Shown one piece after another: positions 46,476 through 59,100 of a DNA stretch of 64,000 nucleotides. This DNA comes from Rhabdophis nuchalis (taxonomy: Eukaryota > Chordata > Lepidosauria > Squamata > Natricidae). The first letter of the stretch is position 1. Each line of letters opens with the position of its first letter. The stretch covers positions 325,133,919-325,197,918 of the forward strand of contig CM077643.1 of assembly GCA_039707465.1 (NCBI GenBank), read 5' to 3'. Below the pieces are notes generated by a model that worked only from the letters and a program-made list of their open reading frames with translations, was not told the DNA's origin and made no database searches. Position numbers and translations under genes: made by a program.

Positions 46476-49008
46476 TGGAAATGAAATTCTCAAATTCGTA
46501 AACATGAATAAGGCCCGAGATACTGTGTTTCTATGTGTGCATTTAAATCAATGCAACTACCATTATCACCAAGATAAATAAATCAGGAAAAAAGGCCAGT
46601 GAGTCTAAATGTAGAAGTAAACATAAGAAAAAAGACACACACACATACACACACATACGCATACAAACATTTCATTTCATTTTTTTTTAATTTGATTTTT
46701 TTTCTTTCCCCACATTGGCCATTTTTTATTGATTTATCTGCCCTTCCAGCTTAATCAATGCAATCACTGTTAAAAAAAATAATCCAATGTACAATATAGC
46801 ATACGGATCACATGGCATTACTTCCAAAGAAGGCAGCCAACATTATCCCTCTTTTCCTTCAATTTCAACATGCACATTACTATAAAATTTTCAAATAAGT
46901 GATGAAGACTATACTTTCACTTGCATGATCTATCTAAATTTAGTATTAATATGAAAATTCAGCCTGCCATGACAGTACATCCTGTTAAGAGAATGTTAAA
47001 AATGTTAAAATGTTAAAAAGAAGTAGCCAATGCATTTACAATGGATCTAAAGTAATCCACTATAGGACTTTGCCTTTCTTTTCTGGCTCGATATCCTTCT
47101 CACCATGCTTCATTAACATCCAATTGCAATATTTATTCATTTCTTTCTATTTGTTAAACGCCCCAAGAGGCATTGATCCTTAATCCACATGCACATACAC
47201 ACATATTCAAATAAACTATTTCTATTTCATAAACATGGCTAGCTTGTTTCAGATAAAGCAGCAAATGCATTTAACTGATTAACTGATTGACTATTTTCTG
47301 GACTAACAAATCACTCCAATCAAGTAGATTCTGTGCTGATTTTGTTGTATGGCATTAAAGTAAAATACCCCAGCTATATAGCAGTAAAGGATAAACCATC
47401 TTTCTTCATTCAGTTTAAAGACAGAATGAATAGTCATCCCAATGCAACCTTAGAATAGCTGCAAAATTTCACGAAAAGTTACATTATAACAAGACACCAT
47501 AATATCACACATTTTAATCTGACCTGGTCAAAGCATATATATCCCAAACACTCTATTAATCAGTATGAAAAGATACTGAGGCATCAGATTGATTTGATTC
47601 ATTCTTAAACAAAGAAAAAAGTATGGATAACAATTTTGATTAATCACATGGGATGCCAAGTGATGGGATGAAATAATTCAAGCCCTGAATTTCTATACTG
47701 TAAAGACCAGGCAGATTATTCTTTGAGAATATCAACTATAGCACCTCAGTGGAAAAGAATGATTATTATATACCATGTCTAGAATCCACCTGTGAACATG
47801 TTCTACATTATTTATTTGAAAGTAGATAACAGCAAGGTGTGTAAATATTCATGAATTATATTTTTATATATTAAGGCTGTCTAGGGATAGCTATTTGAGT
47901 GTGCTTATCAGAACCTATGGATATATACCTCTAGTATTCAAATGAAATTAAAGGCACTTATATCTTCAGATATCACTACTACTCCAATTTACAAGTCCAG
48001 TAACAATGCTCACATTGTTTTAATTCTAGAGAAGTTATGGAATATCCTGTGATAGTACTGTTAAATTTAACAAGATAGTACAAATTATAAAGACTGATTA
48101 ATGTTTACTAACATTGTAAAAGGGATTGATTGCTTCTGGAAGTAAGTGCTGCAATATGCTGGAGATAAACTAAAACCAGATTTAATTTCTCTGGGGAGAA
48201 ATCAAGCAACATTTGGAAATAAAATAAAGGGAAGGAAGAAAAACCAGGAGGGGGGAAAAAAGAACAATGCTATGAGTAGCTAAGGAAATGCCACAATTTC
48301 AGTGACAGATACAATATAAATCTGGAAGACATAAATCTAGGAAGGCTAAAGGTTATTGCCCGCAGTTTCAAAGCTATAAAAAACAACATTCAACATAAAG
48401 TAGAGCTTTTTGTTGCTGCTGCCTACAATTGAAGACAAACCTATTTAAAATCAAAATTTGACAACAGCTAACTAACCATTTCCACAAGACGTGTCCTTGT
48501 GCCATTGGCTGCCTTTCATGGCCCATTCATAGTTTAGGCAGTCAGAGCACAGCTTTAAATATTTGAATCTGAAAGTAATGTTTTCCTTCTCATTCTATCT
48601 CCAGACGCCAAATGCAGAAAATATAGAGATATGGTGATGTGGAGACATGAAATGATCTGTTCTGGGTCAGCAAACTTGGGTCTCTTGTTGGTCGTGCCCC
48701 TTTCCATCCAGTCCCTGACCACCAATCGCTACCCTCACCACCTTTCAGTCAGAATCTGTTTCCTTTTGGCCATTGGTTCCTCTCCTCATATCATGTTCTT
48801 AGGTAATTTACAACTTCACAGCTCGAGATACAGAGCTAATGCCCTTTCACAACACACATTTTTCAGTTCTCCTATCCAAATCCTGATGACCATGAGATGA
48901 CAGCCAAGAAATACACACATACAATTATTTTAAAAATTCAATCACTTAATGAAAAAAAAAAACAATTTGCAGATAATGTTGGGCAGAATCAGAATTCAGT
49001 CAATATAT
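46476..49008. other. Intron, nothing recognised
   Basis: AT-rich sequence with a short (CA)n run at 46637-46666. Open frames such as 48631-48900 show no domain or splice-consistent phase. Confidence 0.5.
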
Positions 49009-49009
49009 T

Positions 49010-49080
49010 TATTTTATTTATTATTTATTAAATTTATCTGCTGCCCATATCACCAAGGCATAACCCTGAATCTCAGCCTT
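49010..49080 (-). mobile_element. LINE 3' tail fragment
   Basis: ATTTATTTTATTTATTATTT, ATTAAATTTATCTGCTGCCC: reverse of the L2-type GGGCAGCAGATAAATTTAAT tail. Short and old. Confidence 0.5.
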
Positions 49081-49908
49081 TAAAATGATGCAAGCAACAC
49101 AGATCCATTTCAGGTGCTCAGTAATAACAAGCTGCCAGCTCTGAAATAGAGGTGAATACAACAAATCAAATCTATTCTATGTGATGATATCCTTTCAACT
49201 ATTTAAAGAATGTTTACATATGTTCCTCAGTCATCTTTTTCCCCAAAGATAAACATAGCCAACTTCAAACTTTCTTCATGGGCCTATTTTTCTAGTCCCC
49301 TAATTATTGTTTTTATTGCCATTCTCTGAAACTGTTCTAAATTTTTTTGGGTCTTTCTTAAGATGTAGTGCCCAATACTGGACATAATACTCATGGGCCA
49401 TAGCCACGATTTGGACATTATTCTTCTATTGATATAAGTTTAAAATTGTATTTGCCATGTTTGTTCACTTACTCAATTTACGGTCTTTGATCAAATATAC
49501 TTTGCCTTTTTTGCAGTCATATTATACTCCTGGCTCATATTCATCTACTTTTTCAACATCTATGCATTTTAATTATTGTTTCCTAAGGAAAAACTCTGCA
49601 CTTATATTTGTTGAATTTCATTATGCTACTTCAAGATAAATTAAAATGATCTTAAATTTTAAATTTTAATATTCCTTTTCTAAGTCGTTAGCTCTCTGTC
49701 CTATTTTTGTTATATGAAAACCTGATACACATTCTTTCCACCTGTTCATCCATGAAATATTAAAGAGTAGAGGATTCAGGACTAGTGCTTGGAACATCTC
49801 ACTTGATATCTCTCTTCAATTAGGTGAGGAATTATTGATGAGCAGTAACTAATACTATTATTGCAGTTAACATTTACTATAGCATATAACAATGATAGTA
49901 TACCCAAA

Positions 49909-50205
49909 CTGGAACGCACATGCATGCCAGACCACTAAAAACCCAAAGACCGGCTGACCGGTGTGTATACGTGCACCGGCCACCTTGTCTTCGGGTTTCC
50001 GGCATGCACATGTGTGCACACCAGCTGGTCTTTACGCACACCGAAGCACCAGAAACCCGAAGATCAGGTGGCGCATGTGCACCCGCCAGCTGATCTTTGG
50101 GTTTCTGATGCTCCGGCATGTGCGAAGACCAGCTGTCCAACGTACATGCCCATAGAGATGGCTCTGGTTTTACCTGTAGCATGCGTGCCATAGCTTTGCC
50201 AACAT
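49909..50205. repeat. hAT family A remnant with alternating inverted GC-rich units
   Basis: Contains repeated AAACCCGAAGA / TCTTCGGGTTT and GCATGTGCACACATG-like units in alternating orientation, ending with the family A end motif GCATGCGTGCCATAGCTTTGCC. This symmetry explains the overlapping open frames on both strands. Confidence 0.65.
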
Positions 50206-50726
50206 AGGCATATAAGTTAAATAACAAAATGAATATGTTTGTGTCCTTTTCAGAAAAAAAATGGCATTCTTTGTCTACTTAATGGAACCCAGAATCTTTG
50301 ACAGAATATTTACTGGAGTGAATGAAAAGTTGAATACTATCAGCCTTTCAATACCATTGAATACCATCATTCCAGCAGAGACATTACAGTCCTTAGCCTT
50401 AGCAAAAGGATAGCCTTAACACTGATCTCTAACATCAAAAACAGAGCATACCTTTTGACTGAGCAAAGCTGTAGATTTCCCTGACTCTGACTTTTTAGTT
50501 TTGGAAGGGAAAAAATTAAATAGAAAGCTCACACATCCTCTTTCAGACTATCCCTTCTACAGTACATTCTGTGCATGTTTTGGACCTTTCTCAAGTCCAA
50601 TGATTTACAAGCTAATTGGGCAGTTTTATTGGTTTCCCAAAAAATATTTCTAATCCAATAGAATGTTGGAAAGAAATTATGTAAAGGGACTCAGGACTCT
50701 GTCAATTAGTGGGTTATCTCTTTAAA

Positions 50727-50830
50727 AGTCCCGATACCACTTTGTAGAGTCCCTTTACAGACTGAGATGAGTGGCGTATAAACTTAATAAATAAAAATAA
50801 AATAGGAAATAAATAAAATAAAATAAAGAC
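50727..50830 (+). mobile_element. LINE/SINE 3' tail fragment
   Basis: GTAGAGTCCCTTTACAGACT, GAGATGAGTGGCGTATAAAC, then AATAAATAAAAATAAAATA: the usual 3' terminal block and tail. No coding content. Confidence 0.5.
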
Positions 50831-51737
50831 TGAACAAAATGGAACCACATTTACTATAGTGTGTGGAGTCTGCCTCCCTCCCTTCCAGTTCTATGCTTCT
50901 ATGCTATCTACATATACACCTAGACATTCAGAGGTAAAGCTGAATCACATACAAGTGCAGTTAACTTGTTAGTCAGAATACAATAGAGATAGCTAGAACC
51001 TATTAACCTGCTGCTAAAGAGATGGCAAAAATTCAAGAAGCCGTATCGTGTATGTTTTCCCAACTTGTTCAGAAGTTTGTGAATTTAGTTGTGACTTTTC
51101 CTAATCTTTCCTGTTCCTTTTGTCTCCAAAAAATCTTTCTCTCTCTTCCTCTCCTTTCCTCTCTCTGTACTGTTTCAAAAAGGATTTTTTCATTACAGGT
51201 TTTCTTACATGCCAACTACATGGTTGCAAAGCTCTCTCTTTTGTTCTTAAAATATCTACACGCTTTTGCTGAATACTGCTGTTCTCAAATAACTAGAGAT
51301 ATTCTCCAGGCATAATTGCATAGCCTAATAAATCTATCATAGCTAAGATTGCTTTTAACACTTCATCCAATCTTCTCATCAACAAAAGATTAGGTTTTGA
51401 AATTCTTCCAGACAACCTGGCATATATGTGTAAAAGTCATTATTCTTTCTATAGGTGTGTAGAATTTATTTCTTCTCCAAACTGCACATATCATAAGATA
51501 TAAAATGTTGCATTTTAAGCAGCAATCTCATTTGTGAATAGCTCTTATTTACTAGTATTAAACCCATAATCCTTGATAACATTATTTTTGAAAGTTATTT
51601 TTAAACCTCCAATCACTCTTTGCATATAAAATATTCCAGATAATCCCAAAGTATTTGCAAAGCTTTGATTTCGACATGCTATAGTTAGACCAACTAGTAC
51701 AGACAAACAAAATATTACAAATTTATTAATCCGAATT
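50831..51737. other. Intron, nothing recognised
   Basis: AT-rich sequence. The open frame 51022-51315 has no recognised domain and does not fit the SIPA1L2 phase. Confidence 0.5.
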
Positions 51738-51745
51738 CTTTAGAG

Positions 51746-51971
51746 CAGTGATTCCCAAACTTTTTTTGATCATGCCCCATCTAAGCATCTCTAAAATCTT
51801 GATGTTCCCCCCGCCCCGATATATAATTCTTACTTTACTCAAAAAGTGAACTCTACTCACACGGAGGAAGCCTAAAAGGCCATTAACTTGGTTTAAACAA
51901 GGTTCAAGTTGCCCCCATTAAAAATCAAATTGCCCCCTTCTGGGACATGGGCCACACGTTGGGAACCACTG
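51746..51971. mobile_element. hAT-type miniature element, family F
   Basis: Ends CAGTGATTCCCAAACTTTTT and ACACGTTGGGAACCACTG. Perfect 8-base duplication CTTTAGAG at 51738-51745 and 51972-51979, fitting nTnnnnAn. Internal repeats CATGCCCCATC, GTTGCCCCCATT, TTGCCCCCTTC. Confidence 0.88.
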
Positions 51972-52069
51972 CTTTAGAGTCAATGGCAAAAAAAACCATT
52001 AACTTCAATAAAACATGATTGCAACACCTCTCAAATTCTATAAAACTCCTAATATTGATGAAGTTGGTT

Positions 52070-52262
52070 ACAGGTAGCCCTCAATTTACAACCACAACTG
52101 AGCCCAAAATTTAGGTTGCTAAGTGTGACAGTTAAGTGAGTTTTGCCCCATTTTACAACCTTTCTTGCCACAGTTGTTATGTGAATCATTGCAATTGTTA
52201 AGTCGCTGCTGTTGTAACTTTGAATGATCACTAAATTAACTGTTGTAAATCAAGGACTATGT
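52070..52262 (-). repeat. Partial copy of the AGGTAGTCCTC repeat
   Basis: ACAGGTAGCCCTCAATTTAC, AACCACAACTGAGCCCAAAA, GTGAGTTTTGCCCCATTTTA, CAACCTTTCTTGCCACAGTT: reverse of the 3' half of the 34998-35373 copy. Confidence 0.65.
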
Positions 52263-52718
52263 CATTTTAGCCACTTTTAATGTTTTAAGACATTAAAAAA
52301 ATACTTCGAAAGAAACCATTTTCAGACATTACATTTTCTGCCTAATATGCTCCAATTGTATAAGGTACAAATAGTGTAGTATGCAAAGTATAACAAAATA
52401 TATTAAAAAACCAAATGCATGGTACAATACTGTAAAATAGATGAGATTTGTTTTATATCATTGGATACTGGGATTATGGTACAATTGAAAAATCTCTCCT
52501 TTTTTAATTCTTTGGTTTTTGCCTGATCATTTTTTTTAAAGATAAATAGATCTCACAATTATTTAGAATATTTAAATTACAGTAAGTTAAAATGTATCAC
52601 AGTTTTTGTAATTTGTTCATAGCACACAATTGAACAGGGGGAAAAATTACAAGCTGATTTTTGTTGTTGCTGCTGCTACTTAGCCAAATATTTGTATAAG
52701 ATTCCAAAGCGGACATAC

Positions 52719-52822
52719 CTGTTGCCTATTACTGGGCATATATGGAAGCATAGTTGAAACATGAAACATTATTTCATAATCTTTATAGGTTGTATAAAGA
52801 GAATGAGTTCCGGTTGAATCAG
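52719..52822 (-). CDS. SIPA1L2: SIPA1L2 exon: Rap-GAP domain
   Basis: 104 bases: two bases completing Thr166, then 34 codons (167-200). Reads [20 protein letters not shown] and ends [10 protein letters not shown]. Typical Rap-GAP core sequence, with a TTTTCAG acceptor and CAG|GTATGT donor. Ends in phase 0 and continues directly into the catalytic exon at 43.3 kb after a 9.3-kb intron, the longest in the window. Confidence 0.95.
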
Positions 52823-52984
52823 CTGAAAAGAAATTCCAACAGTGAGTACATAAATATAGACATTAAAGTATAGCTTAGTGCATTTTGTTCAAGTGAATAT
52901 TATTTCTCTTGCTAAACATTTTTTCAACCCACATAACCTAACGGGTGTATGATCATTGCTAACTGGTCACTGCTGGTAGGTAAA

Positions 52985-53330
52985 AGTAAGAAAGGTAAAA
53001 GTTCTCCTGTCCAGCCATATGAGACTCTAGGTTATGATGCTCATCTCCTTTTCTTGGCCGAGGGAGCTAGCATTGTCTGTAGACATTTCCATGATCATAT
53101 GGCCAGCATGACTACATGTCGACATTCACGGAACATTGTTACCTTCCCACCGAAGTGGCACCTATTTGTTTACTTGCATTGGCGTCCTTTATAACTGCTA
53201 GGAGGGCAGGAACTGAGGCAAAGAACAGGAGCTTGCCCCATTGTGCATGGTAGGGTCTTGAACCCAAACTGTCAGCTTTCCAACTGACAAGCTTGGTGTC
53301 TTTAACCTCTGAGCCATCATGCTCCCCTCT
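52985..53330 (-). mobile_element. Sauria-type SINE, diverged
   Basis: Reverse copy like 13840-14176: 3' end at left (AGGTAAAAGTTCTCCTGTCC), middle CATGATCATATGGCCAGCAT, ACATTGTTACCTTCCCACCG, and tRNA head at right (TGGTGTCTTTAACCTCTGAG). More decayed than the other copy. Confidence 0.75.
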
Positions 53331-53684
53331 ATATAAATAACCTACTGTTAATTAAATACAAACCCTTTGAAACAATGTCCAGAGACACCAGCCCTTCACA
53401 AAATCTATCAATTATATATTAGAGGCAATATTCCCACTTTTTTTTTGCTTTATGACTTAAGGTTGCACATTCTAAAACAATTGGCACTTATAATGACAGA
53501 CCACAATGAGAGATGGAAGCATTTAAGTCCAAAGTTATGGTTATAGGACATTATGAAAAGCCTCTTCTGCAGATGAGAGAAGGAAAAAACCCAGGAATTT
53601 TCAAACGTTACTTTAGCAAAAAAATAAAAAAATAAAAATGCAATCCTTCATTACCATTTTTAAATTTTTGTCATTGCCACTTAC

Positions 53685-53859
53685 TTTTATTATCTAATTG
53701 TGCTCGGTATTTACTAAATCCTTTGAGTCGTACTCTTTGACCTAGAAGGTCAAGGAATTCTTCAAAAACAGGACCTGCTGTCTCATTGTTATACATCTCT
53801 TCCTCAGTGCTCTGGCCTGCTTTGCAATATAAAATTCCAATCTTGTGCTGAAAACTTAG
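53685..53859 (-). CDS. SIPA1L2: SIPA1L2 exon: Rap-GAP domain
   Basis: 175 bases, 58 codons plus one base (residues 108-165). Begins [17 protein letters not shown], continues TEEEMYNNE and ends RAQLDNK. This is the conserved Rap-GAP entry segment ([10 protein letters not shown]...EEEMYNNE...FEEFL). Acceptor TTTCAG, donor GTAAGT. The final A joins the next exon to complete Thr. No long ORF marks it because the exon is short; it was found by translating both strands. Confidence 0.95.
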
Positions 53860-55819
53860 CTGAAATTAGGAAAAAATAGTTAGGAGTAAGTATTTTTCCA
53901 TCAACCGTCCAATCCATTTTTCCATCATATTAAAAAAAAATATATATGGTGTGTATGTAAATCATTTTTAAATAATGAAATGGCAAATTAGATGTTTTAA
54001 ATACTAAACTATGAAGTACTGGATAATCACAGCATCTTCTATTTTTGGATGACTAAAGCAAGCCCAATGTTGCAAATTAACTTTGGAAGACTTTTCCATT
54101 TACAAGTTGTCCATCAGAACTTTTATTTTTCTCTCCTTACAGCAATATCATATTACCCAGAATTGTCATTATGAACATGCATAGAAAAGATTAGTTATTT
54201 GAGCTTTCCAGCTTTGATTGAAACCAAATGAAATATATTTCTCTCTACTCCCAGCACAACGATCTGTGGATTATTTTATAAACAAAGATCCTCATTTCCT
54301 AAGAAAAGTATGTGGGGAAGTTTTTGCCATGTCTATGCCTAGAGGAAAAAAATGCAATGATACACAACTAATTTGTACATCAAGTAAAGGCAAGCTCAAA
54401 ATGGCTAGGCCAATACTCTTAATTGGTGTGGAAATGAAATGTGGTAATGGAATAGATCTGCCAAGCAAATAACTTACTTTTACCAGAATGCAACCTATTA
54501 ATCTGATATAAGATAGAGCAAACATAAGCAATTATCACAGGCAACTACAATCATCCGGTTAAATGAACAATGTGTGTATTGTAAGCAGCCATTTGTAAAT
54601 CATGTAATATACAAATAGAATGCACTTTATATAAAAGATGGTTACTGAAAACTTCAAAAAATGTAATGACTCCAAAAATTTATGACAATTAAGAATACTT
54701 TTTTTCCCATGTATTCACTACTTACATTCCTGCTATTTGATACATTCCTTGTTATAATAATTATTTTCTTTTGGGAGGGTGGGACACAACTTTGTTCTCA
54801 CTTAAGAGAAAAATAATTTTCTGTATTGTCAAATTCATTGTGCTTAGTTGTGACAGTCATCAGATCTTACCAAGCATGTATAAACTACTATCATTAGAAA
54901 AAATAGATTTTTTTTCTGACATCATGATAAACTCACCCTACTTCTCCTCATTCCTTTAATTTGTCAACAATGTATGATTGCAATGTTCATACATCAGTTC
55001 TTTTATGACATTAACTGCATTTAATTTTAACTAAACTTAAATGAAATTAAATCAAATGTAATTTTATTTTGGCCTTAAAAGCACAAAAAAATTCATCAGC
55101 CTGGAAGAAGATATGTCCTTCTTTATACATGAGCATCTTTACAAAACTGATATGATTTAGATGGCTAAATAAATGTTCTATCAATGAACATAGGTAATTA
55201 AAACAGTGGTTTCATTTTTCCATATATATGTATAGGTGTACATATACATATACACACACATATGCATATAAATATAATATTTACAGTATATGATATACAT
55301 ATATATATACAATTTACTTTAAATAAATAAATAAATATGGCTTTTAATGTTGCAAAAAGTCAGATCCTCTGCATTAGACCAGACAATCTCACCTTTATTC
55401 ACTCTGAATTTAAAGTATATATTCGTTTCATTGCTCATGCAGTGTTAACTTGTTAGATAGTCCCAATTAAGAATTTCAGTTGTTTGAGCCATCAAATTTC
55501 CCACATCAGTAGGAAGATTATTATTGTGAATAAAATGTGCTAATTATAATTAGAAAAGGAAAATTGGAAAAGGTGAAAGACTAGCAAGACAATAATTTTC
55601 TCCTTTTATGTAATTTGATGCTCTCAGCACAATGCTTTTTTAATGTGCTTGCTTGAGTATTAATGCAAAAATCCTCTTTCTACTATGTTATTTATCTAAC
55701 AGATGTCATTGCGGAATCTTCGGTTCCTCAAACCTGGTAAGATCAGAATCTCAAACCTCTATTTATGAAAAGGAAATAACACATTGGTATACGAATGTTG
55801 AAAAAAATTCAATATCTAC
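53860..55819. other. Intron, nothing recognised
   Basis: AT-rich intron with a TATATG-rich patch at 55220-55310 and an AAAT run at 55320. No exon or named repeat. Confidence 0.5.
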
Positions 55820-56008
55820 CCCTTGCTCATCCAGTTTAAGCAGCTGTTCAGACACTTTCGGTGAGTTAGAAGCTTGTCTCAGGCACTGAATATTCAGTTC
55901 TGGAATTACATATCCCAATACTTCCTTAAGAGGTAAGCCTCTTGCTGTGCCGTGTCTAGCAGTAGACGGAATGGCATCTTCTAAAATGGCTCCTCGCAGT
56001 GTTGTAAG
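55820..56008 (-). CDS. SIPA1L2: SIPA1L2 exon: N-terminal part of the Rap-GAP region
   Basis: 189 bases, 63 codons (fragment residues 45-107), phase 0 at both ends. Reads [20 protein letters not shown] through [22 protein letters not shown]. Acceptor GCTACAG, donor GGG|GTAGAT. The open frame runs past both splice sites into intron, so a naive ORF would add false residues on each side. Sequence is strongly conserved relative to the family. Confidence 0.95.
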
Positions 56009-56252
56009 CTGTAGCAACAGAAAATAGATTGGAATATGTTTAATATGATTCAGCAACTAACAATGTAGACACACTGATGCTTAATTCATGATGTGAAACC
56101 AATTCAAATCAGTGGCATTTGCAGGGGACCAAAACCACCAAATGGTGACAATCCCAGTCCTCTCTGCATGTGTACAAAGTCAGTCCACATTCAAAGTTTT
56201 TAACCACAAAGTTACAATTGCTATTTTGACCTCCACCCATCCACTCCTAAGA

Positions 56253-56442
56253 ACAACAATAGCACTTAGGACTTATATATTGCTTCACAGTACTTTTCAG
56301 TCATCTCTTAGTAATTTACAGAATCAGCATATTGCCCTCAGCAATCTGGATCCTGAGAAGGATGGAAGACTGAGTCAACCTTGAACCAGTCAGTATTGAA
56401 CTTCTGGCTGTGTGCAGAATTACTACACCACTATGGCTCCTT
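56253..56442 (-). mobile_element. tRNA-derived SINE, CR1/L2-tailed family
   Basis: AACAATAGCACTTAGGACTT at the left is the 3' end in reverse, then AATTTACAGAATCAGCATAT, TGAGAAGGATGGAAGACTGA, and the decayed tRNA head ACACCACTATGGCTCC at right. Confidence 0.7.
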
Positions 56443-56460
56443 AGTGGAAAGCCATTGATT

Positions 56461-56461
<1 letters not shown>

Positions 56462-56502
<41 letters not shown>
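56462..56502. repeat. (GT)n microsatellite
   Basis: About 20 GT units, followed by GCTCGCGTGTGT. Directly beside the SINE at 56253-56442. Confidence 0.95.
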
Positions 56503-56503
<1 letters not shown>

Positions 56504-56511
56504 CGCGTGTG

Positions 56512-58459
56512 TATTCCATTGCTCAATATTCTGAGGAAGTGAGCATATTTTCAGCAGCATCACTATCATACTTAATTTTTTATAATGCCAACATGTTTTA
56601 CTCTGTCCCTTGAATAGAGCAGGGAAACTGTGTCTCTCTAGGTCTTGCAAACTTTCGACTGTCTTCAGATTCAGGCACTGTGGGCATTAATCATGGATAT
56701 TAGAAGTTGCAATTCAAATCTGAAGGACCATAAACTTTCCAATCCCAAATTGGAATACATTTTATCAGCAAACCTCTTGAAAGTTCATCTCTCTGATATG
56801 GCCTGAAGTTGAAATTAGATTCATTCAATAAGTTCAGACATGTACAAGAAGACAATAAAGCTTCCTAGAAGCTAGTAGTTAAGCTGTGCTATTTTCATTC
56901 AGATATAGTTTTAAACAGATGTGAGTACTGGTATTCTCGTGGATTTTTCCAGGTCATCTAAACCGATGTATTATGTTAAAGACAGGAAACGGTATAGTTT
57001 AACTATTATTTGTATAATGACCCAAATTAAAGCCTTTTTATGATGTCTGAATCTCTCTGCATTTAGTTTTAATAGATGACTCTTGAATTCTAACATTGGA
57101 AGAAAAGAGCAAATTTCTGTTCAAATTTCCATATCAAGTAGAGCATTGGGAGAATTATGTCTCACTTCTAAGAATGATCTGTTAGGAGAGTAGTTATGAT
57201 AATGATGGATAATTGGGGTTGGCACAAGAAAGTTCCATTCTTATTAACTAAATAGGAGCAATTGGAAAGAATAGAATAAACAACTATACTCAGTTTAGAA
57301 GTTGGTCAGTTCACCATACTGCTACTAGGTTGAGTCATCTCCAGAATGAAAAATAATTCCTTGCAAGGTCTAATGTTACCAACCTTGATTATATAAATAT
57401 TTTAAAGTCAGTCAATCTCAAACACCTGCATTTCATTTCACTTTTCTGATGTTTTCCTAGAAATATACCTCTGTGTGATAGCCAGCATAATTCTGAGCAT
57501 CTTACATTATATTTTACAAAGGCTCTTAATGAGGCCTAAAATAAATATGAAAATTTCTAGGTCTGTGAATATTTTTTTTTACAAAAATCAATTTTCTGGA
57601 ACAGCCATATTTCAAAAGTAAATCTTATTTTTTAAGAAATGCATACAGTTTAAGAAAAGTGGTACTTTAAATTTCCTTCCTTTAACTTTAATAAAAAGGC
57701 CTATTTCTATTTTTAAACTTCACAAATAAATTGATATTCAACAACATTGTATTTAAAAATAGAAATTGGCATCCTTCACTTATTTTCCTCTCTTAATTTT
57801 TTCCAAGTCATTTCTTCTTCCAAATGCTCTTCCCAAGTCTGTTTATAGTTCTATAATCCTCTTTACAGTTATACTTAGCTTCTGCATATTTGCTGATTCT
57901 ATTTTCTCCATCTGTTTGTCTTTGGAAAAATGTTAACTATTCCCTACAGCTCTTTCCTTTAGTTGCTAAAACTGAGAAATGAATTTCTGAATTAAGAACT
58001 GCTAGGTTCTAATATGTTGTGGTACTTTAAGAACCATTACACTCCATCTATGAATTTATTCCCAAAATATTTAAACATACTATTGTGGGAAAAGTCCAAA
58101 TAAATGCTATTAATATCAGTAAATATACACGCAGACATATGATTGCATTATAAAATGTTAAGTATCACGCCACTAAAGTATGAAAATCTGACATGATGCA
58201 AACATATCTGACGCACAACACTATATAAATTATTACTTATTTACTCAATTTTATTTAAATTGAGAAGATAAAAGATAATGATAAAAGCTAAATACAGAAG
58301 ATCAGTATTAAAAGGAGCAAATGCACGACAAGGATTAGAATGAACAAGGCCATTGTTGTCTTGCTTATTAAACTGTGCAATGAAAATGGATGTGATGTTG
58401 CATAAAATGGATGAAAGCATGAAATATATTGTTAAGGGCACCCATACATGGAAATACAT
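56512..58459. other. Intron, nothing recognised
   Basis: AT-rich intron, no exon in phase and no named repeat. Confidence 0.5.
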
Positions 58460-58460
58460 T

Positions 58461-58518
58461 TGTATTTCTATTTGTATTTATTAAATTTATATACCGCACC
58501 TTCTCCCTACTGGGACTC
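58461..58518 (-). mobile_element. L2-group LINE 3' tail fragment
   Basis: TTTGTATTTATTAAATTTAT, ATACCGCACCTTCTCCCTAC, TGGGACTC: reverse of the GAGTCCCAGTAGGGAGAAGG terminal block. Under 60 bases. Confidence 0.6.
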
Positions 58519-58789
58519 ATATATGTACATTTGTCTCTTCATTCTAAAATATTCAAATAATGTGTATCGCATAAGTTTGTTTGAAATATAATTGATTATA
58601 ATTGCCCAAATTGCTTTCACTGAGTTGTTTATGAGAAATGACAGCAATTCTCCATATCCTGCCTTCTATACGTATCTCCAAAGTGTGGACAGATAAGAGT
58701 CCATTATCTACATTATCTACATTTATGATCGGAAGCCTGATCAGAAAAGATTATTCATAATGCTAAGGGGCTGGCTAAATTGTTTGAAA

Positions 58790-59050
58790 GAAAAGACCTT
58801 CATCATACAACCTTTCTTTTCCAACAAGCCGGGCTGGTATAAATATGAATTTTTAAATATGAATTTTTATTAATTTTAATTGGGGTTTGTTGATTTTTAA
58901 TCTTATGAGAGGCCAAATTATTTAATATGTTTTTTAAATTGTTTTTAACTTTTATATCTCTGTTTTACTTTGGCTGTACACTGCCTGAGTCCTTCGGGAG
59001 TAGGGCGATATAAAAAATTAATAAATAATTAATAAATAATAAATAAATAC
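58790..59050 (+). mobile_element. L2-group LINE 3' end
   Basis: AAGAAAAGACCTTCATCATA, TTTTCCAACAAGCCGGGCTG (equivalent to the conserved FHxAGLA end), AT-rich 3' UTR, then CACTGCCTGAGTCCTTCGGG, AGTAGGGCGATATAAAAAAT and an AATAAATAA tail. Confidence 0.75.
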
Positions 59051-59052
59051 TT

Positions 59053-59054
<2 letters not shown>

Positions 59055-59100
<46 letters not shown>
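59055..59100. repeat. (TG)n microsatellite
   Basis: About 22 TG units directly following the L2 tail. Confidence 0.95.

Noticed and set aside
49877..50227. 116-codon cysteine-containing minus-strand frame as a secreted or Cys-rich peptide
   Set aside because: The region is an alternating inverted repeat open on both strands; the peptide repeats with the DNA units and has no signal peptide or start context.
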